A stretch of 64,000 bases of DNA. It comes from Ceratopteris richardii. Lineage: Eukaryota; Streptophyta; Polypodiopsida; Polypodiales; Pteridaceae. The DNA is taken from positions 67,783,955-67,847,954 of the forward strand of contig CM035435.1 of NCBI GenBank assembly GCA_020310875.1. The letters run 5' to 3'. Under the pieces are notes generated by a model. That model saw nothing but the letters and a program-made list of their open reading frames with translations. It made no database searches and was not told where the DNA came from. The position numbers were made by a program, and so were the translations under genes. Shown here in pieces: positions 24,030 to 35,915 of the stretch; the stretch's first letter is position 1, and each line of letters opens with the position of its first letter.

Positions 24030-25560
24030 ATGAACTTGAGATCAGGACGGGTGCTAAGTAGTCGGAGAAGTGTTATTTCATCGGTAGGAAGTGCAACTCA
24101 GGCAAGTCATCACTCTACCTATACTGGCACCTCTAGTGACTCAGAGGAAGAAATACCAATGGCATCAGAAGACATGCAAGGTTGTGTCCCTAGGGGGAAT
24201 TTCATGTCCACAGTAGAGGGGGAATATCGTACCTCTCTGCAATATGTGTCCACTAATTCCCAAGAGATCCCCATCTACCTAGATGGCCTAAATAGGTCAG
24301 TAGCCAGGATGGTGAATTCCACTGATTTAGCAATAGTGCCCAGACGTGCAGTCAAGTATGAAGGAGGAGTATACATGGACAAGTTAGGTCACATCTACGT
24401 GGTAACAGAACATCCAGATCGGATCAACGAGAGAGGAGGGTTGCAAGGACAAGGAAACTCGGGAGGACTGGACCCTGAAGAGTTCATAACTACACACATA
24501 GGCAAATCTGTAGTGACTCGAGTCTTCAGAGGGTATTTGATACCTCAAGATGATTACCTATTAGAGGTCTACTTGATCCATGGATCAGACTTATTGTTAC
24601 AAATTGACTCACCCACACGCGGATAAGAAGAAAGCCCAATGACTTTTTATGAGTTAAAAGATCCTGAAGAGGAGTCTAGAGTCAAATACCTAGACAACAA
24701 CCAAAGAAGGTATTGGCCACTTAATGCCATGGATAGGGCTCAATTGAAGTATATGGGGTTGCTAGTATTCCCTTTGCGAGAGCAGGCAATGATCTCTCAT
24801 AATCCCTTTGGGACACAGCAAGGGTCAAAAAATACAATGTCGAGACACACAAGCCATCGAAGCATTCCCAACCGAACCCATGTGCAATTCACAATGCCAG
24901 GGCTGCAATCACACTATCAAACTCACCCGGGACTAGGCACCCAGCATCGGCCACCAGCGAGGCCAAGACCACCAATAGGATTGCAGCCTAGAATGCCTCC
25001 AATTAGACCAGCAATTCCTATAATGCCTAGACACCTAGAACCCATAAGGAGACTAAGACACATTCATTTGGCTAAGTGTATGAGAAATCATTATGACGGG
25101 ATGGGAGAACCTTACAATCACATACCTGAATTTAAACAAGTTCTACGGGATGAGAAAGTGGATGATTTCTTTGTGTATTATGAGTCCTTTGGATGCACTC
25201 TCACAGGAATGGCTTTGACATGGCTCCAGCCGTTGGATCCCAATCAATTTGGAAATATTGAACAATTTTTTTAAGAATTCATTAGGGAATTTACCAAGAG
25301 AGGAATTAAACACAACTCTTCATCTTTAATCCATAGCTTCAAACAAGACCCAAATGAAACGGTGAAAACAGTTACCCGGAGGTTCAATCAATATGTCAAT
25401 AGATGCCCAGTAATAGAAAGACCCACTCAACAAAAAATGATATCACTATTCTTAGATGGGCTGACAAACGGGACCTTGAGAACTTTAGTCTATGTGATAA
25501 GGCTATAGATGTTGAGTGAATGCCTTCAAGAGTGCATTGACCTAGAGGACAACCTAGATG
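24030..25560 (+). pseudogene. gag of element A, 5' part (cut by element D)
   Basis: It starts MNLRSGRVL, matching MNLRSGRHL of element B, and keeps 'IGKSVVTR' and 'LIPQDD' blocks. The frame stays open apart from in-frame stops near 24624, 25272 and 25507. A capsid-like region (HYDGMGEPYNHIPEFKQ, LTWLQPL, SSSLIHSFKQ) precedes the break. Element D entered after codon 'NLD'; the frame resumes at 38107. Confidence 0.8.
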
Positions 25561-26581
25561 TGTTGGTGCAGATCAATCACCAATTGAATGTTGAAGACTA
25601 AAGAATGAAGGATGAGATCAATTCTTGAAGCTTGGAAGGAAGATACATTCAGAGTATGTGAGGAATGTACACATATGTACATAGTTCACTTAGATCTTTG
25701 ATTAGTCATAGACTTGTACAAATTTATCTATAAATACCTTGAAAATGTCGAGGCGTGATATGAGAGCATATGTGAGAATAGATAGAAGTGAAGAATGATG
25801 AAGATAGATGTCATGAGACATGTGAAAAGTTAGTTGAGTTTCCTCTCATCACTCAACTGTAACTTTCTGAGTAATTGAAGAAATATTGCGCTCGATCTTT
25901 TCGTGTCTTCTCCTTCTGTGTTTGATCAATTATGAAATCCTTTTGAGGATATCTAAGTTGGTAGTTAATGAGTCTGTGACCTGAGTTTTAGAGTCTAATT
26001 GCAAACAGGCTAGGAGAATTGTTAGTAGGAACATTCATATGTGTTGAGTGTTCACAGTTCTCTGAAACAGGCGCAAATTTTGATCTTAATCTTTTGGTCA
26101 GTTCTCACTCCATAGTTTAAAGTTTTGTGGAAGCAAGCACATAATCTTTAAGTTGGAAGGTAATCTAATCGTGGCTAGAAGCATTTGCTTAAATGGGTTT
26201 TGTACTGAGAGAATTGAAGTTAAGAAGTTAGGGGTGTCTAAATCGACTTCTCAGAAGTGCAGATTTAGACATAGGTAACTTGTGAACTTGATTTCTCAAG
26301 TTATACTAAACCTTTTGAAGAACTTTAACTTGGAGGAGGTGCGCAATCTCTAGGCGACACTCCATACAAAATTTCATAGAAAACTTTACATGTTTGATAG
26401 GTCAATGAGAAGAAATTGTGCAGCAGACTTTCTGTGTTTTACCTTCTTCACAGATTTTCTCAATTTTTGATAATTTGGAGATTGGACCTCTAATTTGGTG
26501 AAGGTTTTGACTTACTCTTGATATAGAGGTGTTCTAAATTCAAGAGTAGGTTGTTCTTTTGGAGATTAACACTCTCCATCA
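25561..26581 (+). mobile_element. 5' LTR of element D
   Basis: It starts TGTTGGTG and ends CCATCA. A TATA box (tataaata) lies at 25729-25736. The right LTR begins TATTGGTG, a G-to-A change at its second base. Confidence 0.9.
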
Positions 26582-26582
26582 G

Positions 26583-26594
26583 TGGTATCAGAGC
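26583..26594 (+). other. Primer-binding site of element D (initiator tRNA-Met)
   Basis: TGGTATCAGAGC, two bases after the LTR, is the standard Copia primer-binding site. Confidence 0.95.
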
Positions 26595-26802
26595 AGGAGA
26601 CATCAAATCAAGGAAAGGAGGGTCCCGACTGCTGCAGATTCAAGAAATTCAACATTTGAAGAACTAAAAGGTGAAAGTTTGAAGGCAAAGCAAAAGAAGG
26701 AGACCATACGACATCAAGAAGGACAAAAGGAGTCTAATTCGAAGTAAAGGTACATATATTATTCATAAAGCTTGAAGATTTCAATACACAGGTAGACACA
26801 AA

Positions 26803-27852
26803 ATGGGAGATTCTCTACAGATAGAGAAATTGGATAGGGAAAACTATCCTGCATGGTCAATGAGGATGGAAGCTCATCTTATGAGCAAAGATTTAATTGC
26901 TTACATCACAGGAGAAGAAGAGAAGCCACAGTTCAGAGATCCTAGTGTTCCAACTAGGGAAGAGTTAGCAGATTTGAAAAATTGGATGAAGAAAGATGCT
27001 CAAGCTAGGAGCATTATATATATGGCAGTCAATGATTACTTGTTACCTCATATTCGAGGTCTTGAAAGTGCAACTGATATTTGGAATGCTTTGGAGGAGC
27101 ATTTCCAGAATACTACTAAGTCAAGGAAGGCATCTTTATGGGCAGAGTTTACAACCTTCAAGAAGAAGGCTTCTCAATCTATTTCAGACTATGTTACAAG
27201 GATGAAAGACATTGCAGATGCATTAGGAGCTGTTGATGAAGACATTGAGGAGGATAAATTGGTAAGGCAAATTCTTACAGGTTTGAGAGGTGATGACAAA
27301 TGGAAGCCATTCATTTTGTCTACAGAGTTATCACTTGACCATTTCACTCCTGATTTAAATCAATTGCTAGGTCATATGCTAACATTTGAGCAGGATGTTA
27401 AAGGAGATGGTGACAAGAGTGCAGGTCATGCAATGTACTCAAAAGATAAGAAGAAGAATAGCAAAGGAAAGCAACAAGCAGGTGAAGATGAAGGTACAAC
27501 TAGTCAAGCCAACTTCCTAAGAGGAAGAGGAGGTGGCAAAGGTAGAGGAAGAGGCAGAAACAACAAGGATGGAGGCAAAGCTTGCTGGATTTGTGGTAAG
27601 ACAAATCACTTAGCTAATGATTGTTGGCATAATAATCAGAGTAATGGTGGATACAACCAAAATTATAATTCAAGAGGAAGAGGAGGCAGAAATCAAAGAG
27701 GTAATTTCAGAGGCAGAGGTGGTAGGAGTTACTTTGGAAGAAATACAGGTAGAGGATTCCAAAGTCAACAATATAACAACACCTACTACAATTATGCTTT
27801 AGATCAAAAGGAGGATTCAACACTGATAATGAATGCAACTTGTGAAAGGTAG
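26803..27852 (+). CDS. Copia gag of element D (349 aa)
   Basis: Structural protein of the virus-like particle. The N-terminal half has the Copia capsid signature (DRENYPAWSMRMEAHLMSKD; IWNALEEHF; ISDYVTRMKDIADALG). The C-terminal third is Arg-Gly rich and carries a standard CX2CX4HX4C zinc knuckle (CWICGKTNHLANDC). It ends at UAG 27850-27852. The protease follows in the same frame, so in the active element gag and pol were either one polyprotein or joined by readthrough. The start chosen is the first in-frame ATG after the primer-binding site. The related gag in element C begins with an aligned ATG. Confidence 0.9.
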   Translation: MGDSLQIEKLDRENYPAWSMRMEAHLMSKDLIAYITGEEEKPQFRDPSVPTREELADLKNWMKKDAQARSIIYMAVNDYLLPHIRGLESATDIWNALEEHFQNTTKSRKASLWAEFTTFKKKASQSISDYVTRMKDIADALGAVDEDIEEDKLVRQILTGLRGDDKWKPFILSTELSLDHFTPDLNQLLGHMLTFEQDVKGDGDKSAGHAMYSKDKKKNSKGKQQAGEDEGTTSQANFLRGRGGGKGRGRGRNNKDGGKACWICGKTNHLANDCWHNNQSNGGYNQNYNSRGRGGRNQRGNFRGRGGRSYFGRNTGRGFQSQQYNNTYYNYALDQKEDSTLIMNATCER

Positions 27853-30565
27853 AGTGAAGATCAAAGAGTTTTCTACATTGACTCAGGGTGTAGCAATCAC
27901 CTGAGTGATAATATATCCTTGATGACTGACTTGGAGAATAATGTTTTTAATCATGTTGTTCAGACAGGTGACAACACAAAGCACAAGGTGAAGTCAATTG
28001 GATCAGTGAAGGCCAAGGATGGTAGCACCTTATTGAGTAAGGTCTTGTACCTTCCTACAATTCCTAAGAATTTGATAAGTGTAGGACAAATTGTTGAAAA
28101 GGGATATGAAGTAAGGTTCACTAATGATGGAGTATATGTGGAAGATCCTAGCCAAGGGTATAAACAGATTGTTTCAGGGAAAAAGGAAGGAAGATTATTT
28201 ACATTGAAGATTCAAGGCAATATTGGTCATGCTATGTTCACATATGGAGGACATAAGATCTCTGAGTTAGATCTTTGGCACAAGAGGCTTGGACATTTCA
28301 ATGAAAGAGGTATTAAAGATATGGTTAACAATGGTTCAGTGCTTGGATTGCCTAATGTTGCAGGTCAACATATGACATACAAATGTGAGGCATGTCAATT
28401 AGGTAAGGCTCATAAGAATTCTTACTCCAAGCATGGTTTTATGTACTCAGAGAAGCTTGAGTTGGTACACACAGATGTGTGGGGACCATCAAAGGATTTC
28501 AGTATAAATGGGTCAAGGTATTATGTGATTTATGTTGATGATGCTACTAGATGGATCACTATCTATGTGATCAAAGATAAGTCAGAAGTGTTTAATACAT
28601 TTAAACACTATCATGCATATGCAAAAAGAATTACAGGTCATAAGTTGAAGAGATTAAGGTCAGATGGAGGGGGAGAGTATTTCTCTAATGAGTTCAGTGA
28701 TTACTTATGGAATGCAGGTATAAAAAGGGAAGTTACTTGCAGGTACTCTCCTCAACAAAATGGTGTTGCAGAAAGGAGAAATAGAACACTTGTTGAGTTT
28801 GCAAGATCCATGATGAAGGAGAAAAATTGTCCTAATTATTTGTGGGCTGAGGCTGTAAATACAGCCACTTATTTGGTCAATAGGTTACCATGTAAAGCCT
28901 TGCAGGGTATGACACCATATGAGGCTTGGTGGGGTAAGAGACCTACCTTGGATCATTGCAGAGTTTTTGGATGTGTAGCATATGCATATGTGCCATCACA
29001 ATTAAGGCACAAGTTGGAGCCTAAAGCTGAAAAATATGTTTTCATTGGTTATGATGATAAGCAGATGGGCTATAGATTGTGGAGTCCATCTACAAAACAA
29101 TTCATGGTTTCTAAAGATGTTACATTTGATGAGCAAAGTACTTGGTATGCAGGTACAATCAATATCAATACAGGTGATGAAGAAGAAGTGAACCAAAGGA
29201 AAGGTAAATCAAAGGTTCAAATATTTGATGAACAAGAGAATAATGAAGTGCAGGTTGAAGTGGAAGAAACACCAAGATTTGATCCTGAATATGAAGAACC
29301 AGAAACCTCAAGAAGTGGAGAGCTTAGGAGGTCTACAAGGAATAAGTGGCAACCTACAAGGTATAGCTATGATACTTCATTTTTGGCCACAAAAGATTAT
29401 GCTTATATGATGAAAACAGATGAAGACCCTTCTACATATGAAGAGGCAAAAGGTAAGGAAAAATGGGAGAAAGCTATGCAGGAAGAATTTGATGCACTAT
29501 TGGAGAATCAAACATGGGATTTGGTTCCAAAACCAAATAGTCAGAAGATCATTGGATGCAAATGGGTTTACAAAACCAAGAGGTTTGCAGATGGAAGTGT
29601 GTCTAGAAATAAAGCTAGACTTGTTGTCAAAGGGTTTGCTCAGACTTATGGTGTTGACTATGATGAGACTTATAGTCCTGTGGCAAAGATGACAACCATC
29701 AGGACACTTATAGCTATTGCTGCATGTAAAGGTTGGAAGTTATGTCAACTTGATGTGAAAAATGCTTTTTTGAATGGTTATATTTCAGATGATGTGTTCA
29801 TGGAGCAACCTCAAGGGTTCAGAGATAAAAGGTATCCATATCATGTGTGCAAGCTCAAGAGAGCTTTGTATGGCTTGAAGCAGGCCCCAAGGGCATGGAG
29901 CTATAGACTTGTGAAGTTCCTAAAAGAACTTGGATTTCAGGTGTCTAAAGCATGTTGGAAGTGAGGTAGGCCCTTAGGCTCATGTCACAGGTCCATGGTT
30001 CCATAGTTCCAGTCATGTACAACATTAATTCCAGCAATCTTCCATATTGACAAAACATGAACATACAACAACTTAATCATACAAATGATGAGACAAAGAT
30101 AGAGAAAGAATAGACAACATGTGTAAGGTGTTACGTAAGCCATCGCTTACTCATAGTATCATATATACCAATGTTCAATGTACAATGTGGGAGCAAAACT
30201 CTCAACCACTCTATGTGATGAGAAATAGATGAATGAGTGAATGTACAATGTAACAAACATATTCAGATGTATGGGCAGTAATCTGAATATACATGAGATG
30301 TGTGACCTTATAGGTTATAGAAGAGTGAATATGAGTGACTGAAAGAGGAAGGATCAGTATGAACGGAAATCCTCAAACTCATGTGAACACACCTTCTCAA
30401 ACACCTCATAAAAATATGCATAAAGCATATACGTACTGATTCTCTTGTACCTATGCCGAATAGGACTCCTCCTGATATGAAAGCCACAGCCTCCATAAAC
30501 TTCAAGTAGTACCTGTGTGCATAAAGAGAATATGTACCTGAATACTTTAACATAAGATGTGAATC

Positions 30566-30916
30566 TTATGTTAAACTCCATCCAATGTCTTTGAAGTAGC
30601 TAGACATCTTCTTGTAGAAGACAATCTTCAACCTAACATCTTCGTGTAGAAGATGATCTTCAAATACGCCATGTAGATGGTCCCATCCAATGTCTTTGAA
30701 GTAGCCAGACATCTTCTTGTAGAAGATAATCTTCAACCTAATATCTTCCTGTAGAAGACAATCTTCAAATACATCATGTAGATAGGCGATCCTCACCATC
30801 AAGCTGCTAATGACCAAGTCTTCTTGCCATGAACAAGAGATGACCTCCTCTCCATGAGCTAGAGTGTGAGCACACCCTTCATCTTCTCCAAGAAGAATCA
30901 CCAAGAAGAACTCCAT
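30566..30916 (-). CDS. Short ORF in the LTR of element E with two 35-residue repeats (3' copy)
   Basis: 116 codons in the sense direction, beginning about 110 bases downstream of the predicted transcription start. The last two thirds consist of two 35-residue repeats (FEDxLLxEDxRLKIxFYKKM) encoded by a 105-base tandem repeat. The repeats differ mostly by conservative changes (I/V, G/S, C/H, Q/H). No signal peptide or known domain is seen. It may simply be an open repeat in the leader; translation is not shown. Confidence 0.3.
   Translation of the reverse strand: MEFFLVILLGEDEGCAHTLAHGEEVISCSWQEDLVISSLMVRIAYLHDVFEDCLLQEDIRLKIIFYKKMSGYFKDIGWDHLHGVFEDHLLHEDVRLKIVFYKKMSSYFKDIGWSLT
30578..30787 (-). 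repeat. 105-base tandem duplication in the LTR of element E
   Basis: Units at 30578-30682 and 30683-30787, both starting ccatccaatgtctttgaagt. The same pair occurs in the other LTR at 35173-35382. Confidence 0.9.
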
Positions 30917-31056
30917 AGCTGCTCCTCAACATGCTTCAAGATAGCACCATGGCTGCCCCATGTGCTAGAAGAAACACCACCTCTACTGAGGTCCAAGCTC
31001 TAGAAAGCTTGTGTTGATCCTAGGTGAAGGATGAATACAATGAGCCCAAAGTGCTT

Positions 31057-31064
31057 CTTTTATA
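31057..31064 (-). promoter_or_regulatory. TATA box in the 3' LTR of element E
   Basis: TATAAAAG on the minus strand, in TACTATAAAAG. Predicted start of LTR transcription is near 31030. Confidence 0.6.
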
Positions 31065-31227
31065 GTATTTGATGATCATTGAAAAGCTCATAATAAAGCA
31101 ATAAATCATAGCGATCGTAGATAAAAAATCTCTTCGCATATATCTCCGTCCGTCGTTTTCGTAATTGGAAAACATCCGCAAAAAAACACGTCTGCTATTG
31201 AGTTTAATTAAAGCAAAAGTATGTCTG

Positions 31228-31320
31228 AAAAATCGCGAACGCTCTACGTGCTGCTCACGGGATTTGAACCCGGACCACTAGGGTGAGGGGACAGCGACTT
31301 AACCATCTTGCCCACGCTCA
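31228..31320 (-). ncRNA. tRNA-like pol III unit in the 3' LTR of element E
   Basis: On the minus strand an A-box-like TGGGCAAGATGGTTAAG (31314-31298) is followed by a perfect B box GGTTCAAATCC (31270-31260) and a T5 run (31232-31228) that could end transcription. A T-arm of four G/C pairs with loop TTCAAAT is present. The acceptor arm does not pair, so it is not a host tRNA gene; it looks like the head of a tRNA-derived SINE captured in U3, in the sense direction of the LTR. Confidence 0.6.
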
Positions 31321-31455
31321 TTGCTCGTACAAGAATGAATACGATTACTATATATCCTTGTGGCGCCCGTTTGCTTGTAGGAAGGAGTCATATCATAGCT
31401 ACACATGGTATGTTAGCTTAGCAAAATTTGACCCAATTGAACATTGTTTCCAACA

Positions 31456-31466
31456 ATCCCCCCTGC
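31456..31466 (-). other. Polypurine tract of element E
   Basis: GCAGGGGGGAT on the minus strand, directly before the 3' LTR. Confidence 0.85.
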
Positions 31467-34400
31467 AATGTCATATTGGTACAATCTGAACTGGATCTGC
31501 AAACTTTATAATCTGCAAATTACCACAAGCTTCAAATAGCCTGTCACAAGCTTCAAGCTTGTACTTCCGCACTTCAGAACTTGTTCTTCAAAAGTCTTCC
31601 TCAAAACTGAATTTGACTTTCCTTCAAGAAACTTGAACTTGCTAAATATGAACCATAATACTTGAGAAAATATGCAAACTAGATATCCAATAGTGTACAC
31701 ATCAAGCAATCATTGCTTGACAACAAATATAGCATGAACTGTCTCCGAACTTGCTATCTCTTGTCTTCAAAAACCTGAAAACATACACTAGGATCCACAT
31801 ATTTGCATTTACCTTCCAAAGGATTTCTCAACGTACTTTTGCTGTGTCATGTAAATACACTAAAAATCAAGAACTGAATCCTGGAACCTGTGACTGTCAA
31901 CTCACAACGTAGTGTATTATGAACACTGCTGGTTCATTTTTTACTGTACTCAAGTCAATATGAGTCAAAAAATCTATGATGTCATCATGTCTTCATCCTT
32001 TAAATCCTTCATACCTCTTTCCTTCAGAATCTGGTATAAACATATATGTGCGCACTTCTGAAATATACCTTTCTGAAATATCAAGCTTCTCTTCAATAGA
32101 ACTCTGGAACCTTCTCCTGAACAGGAACTTTCTCCAAACATTCTTCTTCTTCCTTCTTCTTTCAAAGCTGGAACATAAAGAGAACCTGACAAAGGAAATA
32201 TAGGAATACCTGAAATAGGAATACCTGTAGGTATGACTCTGCATTCTTTTACATATGGCTTGAAAATAAGTCTTCATGTTTCATCACCCCCCTGGATGAC
32301 TTAACACTAGTATCCAGTATTCTTCAAATATATCAGACTTTATGAAATCTGGAACGTCTTCCTTCTTTCAATAAATCTGATGTTTAATGATCAATACCTG
32401 TATCTGAAACAAAATCTATGAACCCTTTTTATTAGCACTGCGCAGTTGCCAATTGCTTCCATTTGATTCCTCAGCTTTCCAAATTATAGAATAAGGTTAG
32501 CTGATCCTAACATAACAAAACCTTGCTGAAAGCTTTATAGGATTCATAAGTTTCAGTAACATAACAAGTATCTTCTATCTCTCTGCAACACAAATCTGAT
32601 AGAACCTGAATTTTTGACTTACTTCTCCATTGTTAAGAATCTTTACAAACAAAGGATAGACAACTGAATCATAAATACTCAAGATCATACAATATCATTC
32701 AAGTTCAATGATCTCTCTTGTGTAGAATCTGCTGTCATCAAACCTTCATGACTGAATGTTTGATTTACTTCCTGAATGTCTCTAAGTGTCCATGCTTCTC
32801 AAAAAGCTGTAAAACTTTTCTTCAAACAAATCCTTTCCAAGAATCTGCAATTCTTACTTGAAACATAAGTGGACAAAACTTCTCACCTTGAGAACTCCAA
32901 AAGCTGCAAGTTGATACTTCATAACTTTCATATTTTACCCGGGTGAAATGTGATAGTACCTGCTTGATTTTCTTTTGGCTAACTCCACTTTTCAATCAGG
33001 TGATAGGATCTGATGGAACACCTTTTTGAATACAAACATGTATCCAAAAATCAAGACAATCATAAAAAGTAGATTCTCCAACTGATTTGTACAGCAACAA
33101 GATTCTGAATTTTCTGAAGTTTCTGAAAATACTGAATATGAGGTAACCTTTTCCAAACATAAAACCTCAACCCAAGTCTTCAACATCTGCTATAGAAAAC
33201 TCTTTTACCTCAAGAGTTAGATAAAGAAGAAATATACTTCTCTGCAACTTGTCATATACCAAGTAGCTCTGTATTGACACTCCAAGAATTCTTTGAGGGA
33301 AGATATAAGCTGCCTGCTTAAATAGCTTCAACATAACTCATATATATATGAGTCAAAAGTTACATCTGCTGCTTTTTCTTTCTCTCAATGCAATTCTTTG
33401 TCAAATCTACTAAATCATGACCAAGTGTAATGCAAAACAAGAAACTGCTTCTTCTTTAAACAAGATGTTCTCGTAGACTTGTCTTTGGATGTAGAGGATA
33501 AAATAGGAAAAGTATATGGAAAATATATGAGAAAAGAAAGTCTTACTTTTCTTTTGGAAATGATGAACTTTCTTCTTCTGCATCTTTCTTCCACCTGATG
33601 ATGTCAACATTTTCAAATTTCTCTTCCATACCTTTTGTTCTCTTCATCTTGAAGTAGCAAACACTCTTGACTTCTTCGAATGAACTTTTCTCTTCCTCTA
33701 GTGCTTAAGAGTAAGAGACAAGACAAACTTGGTATACAAATGGAAGTTGAATATAGAAACATGTTTTATCATCACCTCATATCTCTGAATCAAAATGTTG
33801 TTTCAAATGTCTAAAATGACTAAGTTCACCAATCTTTTGTCTGAATGATGAATTGCCCTTCTAGAGTTACCTTCTCTAGATACATTTGTACCTCGATATC
33901 CAACCAACTTACAACAGAAAATTGGCTGAAAAAACTCATCTCATCTCTGCACTTGTCTTCTTAGATGAACTTTCTTGCCATGAAAGAGATCTCTCAAAAC
34001 TCTCTAGAAAAAACCTCTAGATACCTGTTTTGATGTAGCCTTTAACTTTCAAATAATGAAAGTGTATAAAAGTACTCCTTGAATTTCTTCACATCTCTTC
34101 ATAACTGCTCTTCTAAGATATGACCTGCAAATGACAATCTGATAGTAGAAACTGATACCTGTGATTTGATGTTGATCTGATTTCTTCATCTTCTCTGAAC
34201 CATTGTTCTTCCTTGAATTTTAAGTAGTCTTCTCTTCATCAAGTCTGGGTCTTCAAACAATACTTTTGTAAAGTATTTGCATACTCTTCCAAAAATATTC
34301 GGCTGCTAACAGATCATCAACTTCATACTCCACACTGATGAATACACATGTAACTGAATTGTCTAATTCTCAAATCTCTACTCATCTAGATTAAGTGTGT

Positions 34401-34533
34401 ATGTCAAATGTCAAATATTAGAAGATGCTTTCAAATCATATGTTGTAAATCTGGAATTCTGGGAACCTGAGATATGAATGAGCCTTAATGCATTGATGCC
34501 AAAGATCTAAAGTTCTGAAACCAAAACCTTAGT
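31467..34533 (-). other. Non-coding interior of element E
   Basis: About 3 kb with no gag, protease, RT, integrase or RNase H remnant on either strand; the longest open stretches are under 100 codons and unlike any family. The plus strand is rich in short 'ctgaa' and 'cttc' words, making the element RNA purine-rich. Confidence 0.8.
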
Positions 34534-34545
34534 GCTCTGATACCA
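34534..34545 (-). other. Primer-binding site of element E (initiator tRNA-Met)
   Basis: TGGTATCAGAGC on the minus strand, two bases from the 5' LTR edge at 34548. Confidence 0.95.
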
Positions 34546-35160
34546 ATTGTTGGAAGTGAGGTAGGCCCTTAGGCTCATGTCACAGGTCCATGGTTCCATA
34601 GTTCCAGTCATGTACAACATTAATTCCAGCAATCTTCCATATTGACAAAACATGAACATACAACAACTTAATCATACAAATGATGAGACAAAGATAGAGA
34701 AAGAATAGACAACATGTGTAAGGTGTTACGTAAGCCATCGCTTACTCATAGTATCATATATACCAATGTTCAATGTACAATGTGGGAGCAAAACTCTCAA
34801 CCACTCTATGTGATGAGAAATAGATGAATGAGTGAATGTACAATGTAACAAACATATTCAGATGTATGGGCAGTAATCTGAATATACATGAGATGTGTGA
34901 CCTTATAGGTTATAGAAGAGTGAATATGAGTGACTGAAAGAGGAAGGATCAGTATGAACGGAAATCCTCAAACTCATGTGAACACACCTTCTCAAACACC
35001 TCATAAAAATATGCATAAAGCATATACGTACTGATTCTCTTGTACCTATGCCGAATAGGACTCCTCCTGATATGAAAGCCACAGCCTCCATAAACTTCAA
35101 GTAGTACCTGTGTGCATAAAGAGAATATGTACCTGAATACTTTAACATAAGATGTGAATC

Positions 35161-35511
35161 TTATGTTAAACTCCATCCAATGTCTTTGAAGTAGCTAGAC
35201 ATCTTCTTGTAGAAGACAATCTTCAACCTAACATCTTCGTGTAGAAGATGATCTTCAAATACGCCATGTAGATGGTCCCATCCAATGTCTTTGAAGTAGC
35301 CAGACATCTTCTTGTAGAAGATAATCTTCAACCTAATATCTTCCTGTAGAAGACAATCTTCAAATACATCATGTAGATAGGCGATCCTCACCATCAAGCT
35401 GCTAATGACCAAGTCTTCTTGCCATGAACAAGAGATGACCTCCTCTCCATGAGCTAGAGTGTGAGCACACCCTTCATCTTCTCCAAGAAGAATCACCAAG
35501 AAGAACTCCAT
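35161..35511 (-). CDS. Short ORF in the LTR of element E with two 35-residue repeats (5' copy)
   Basis: Same 116-codon frame as 30566-30916. Being in the 5' LTR, this copy would lie at the start of the full-length element transcript. Coding status is unproven. Confidence 0.3.
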   Translation of the reverse strand: MEFFLVILLGEDEGCAHTLAHGEEVISCSWQEDLVISSLMVRIAYLHDVFEDCLLQEDIRLKIIFYKKMSGYFKDIGWDHLHGVFEDHLLHEDVRLKIVFYKKMSSYFKDIGWSLT

Positions 35512-35822
35512 AGCTGCTCCTCAACATGCTTCAAGATAGCACCATGGCTGCCCCATGTGCTAGAAGAAACACCACCTCTACTGAGGTCCAAGCTCTAGAA
35601 AGCTTGTGTTGATCCTAGGTGAAGGATGAATACAATGAGCCCAAAGTGCTTCTTTTATAGTATTTGATGATCATTGAAAAGCTCATAATAAAGCAATAAA
35701 TCATAGCGATCGTAGATAAAAAATCTCTTCGCATATATCTCCGTCCGTCGTTTTCGTAATTGGAAAACATCCGCAAAAAAACACGTCTGCTATTGAGTTT
35801 AATTAAAGCAAAAGTATGTCTG

Positions 35823-35915
35823 AAAAATCGCGAACGCTCTACGTGCTGCTCACGGGATTTGAACCCGGACCACTAGGGTGAGGGGACAGCGACTTAACCA
35901 TCTTGCCCACGCTCA
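35823..35915 (-). ncRNA. tRNA-like pol III unit in the 5' LTR of element E
   Basis: Copy of the unit at 31228-31320, offset by 4595 bases. B box at 35855-35865, A-box-like at 35893-35909. Confidence 0.6.

Larger units (their letters stand above)
29953..31455 (-). mobile_element. 3' LTR of element E
   Basis: 1503 bases. From its 5' end (31455) it holds a tRNA-like pol III unit (31319-31228), a TATA box (31064-31057), a short ORF with two 35-residue repeats (30916-30566) and a 10-base-stem hairpin (30549-30572). Confidence 0.93.

Noticed and set aside
29002..29196. Minus-strand ORF within pol of element D
   Set aside because: Antisense shadow of the Copia pol frame, which is intact here.
31250..31319. 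Host tRNA gene
   Set aside because: A and B boxes are present, but the acceptor arm does not pair and the D-arm fits poorly. It occurs identically in both LTRs, so it is a component of element E.
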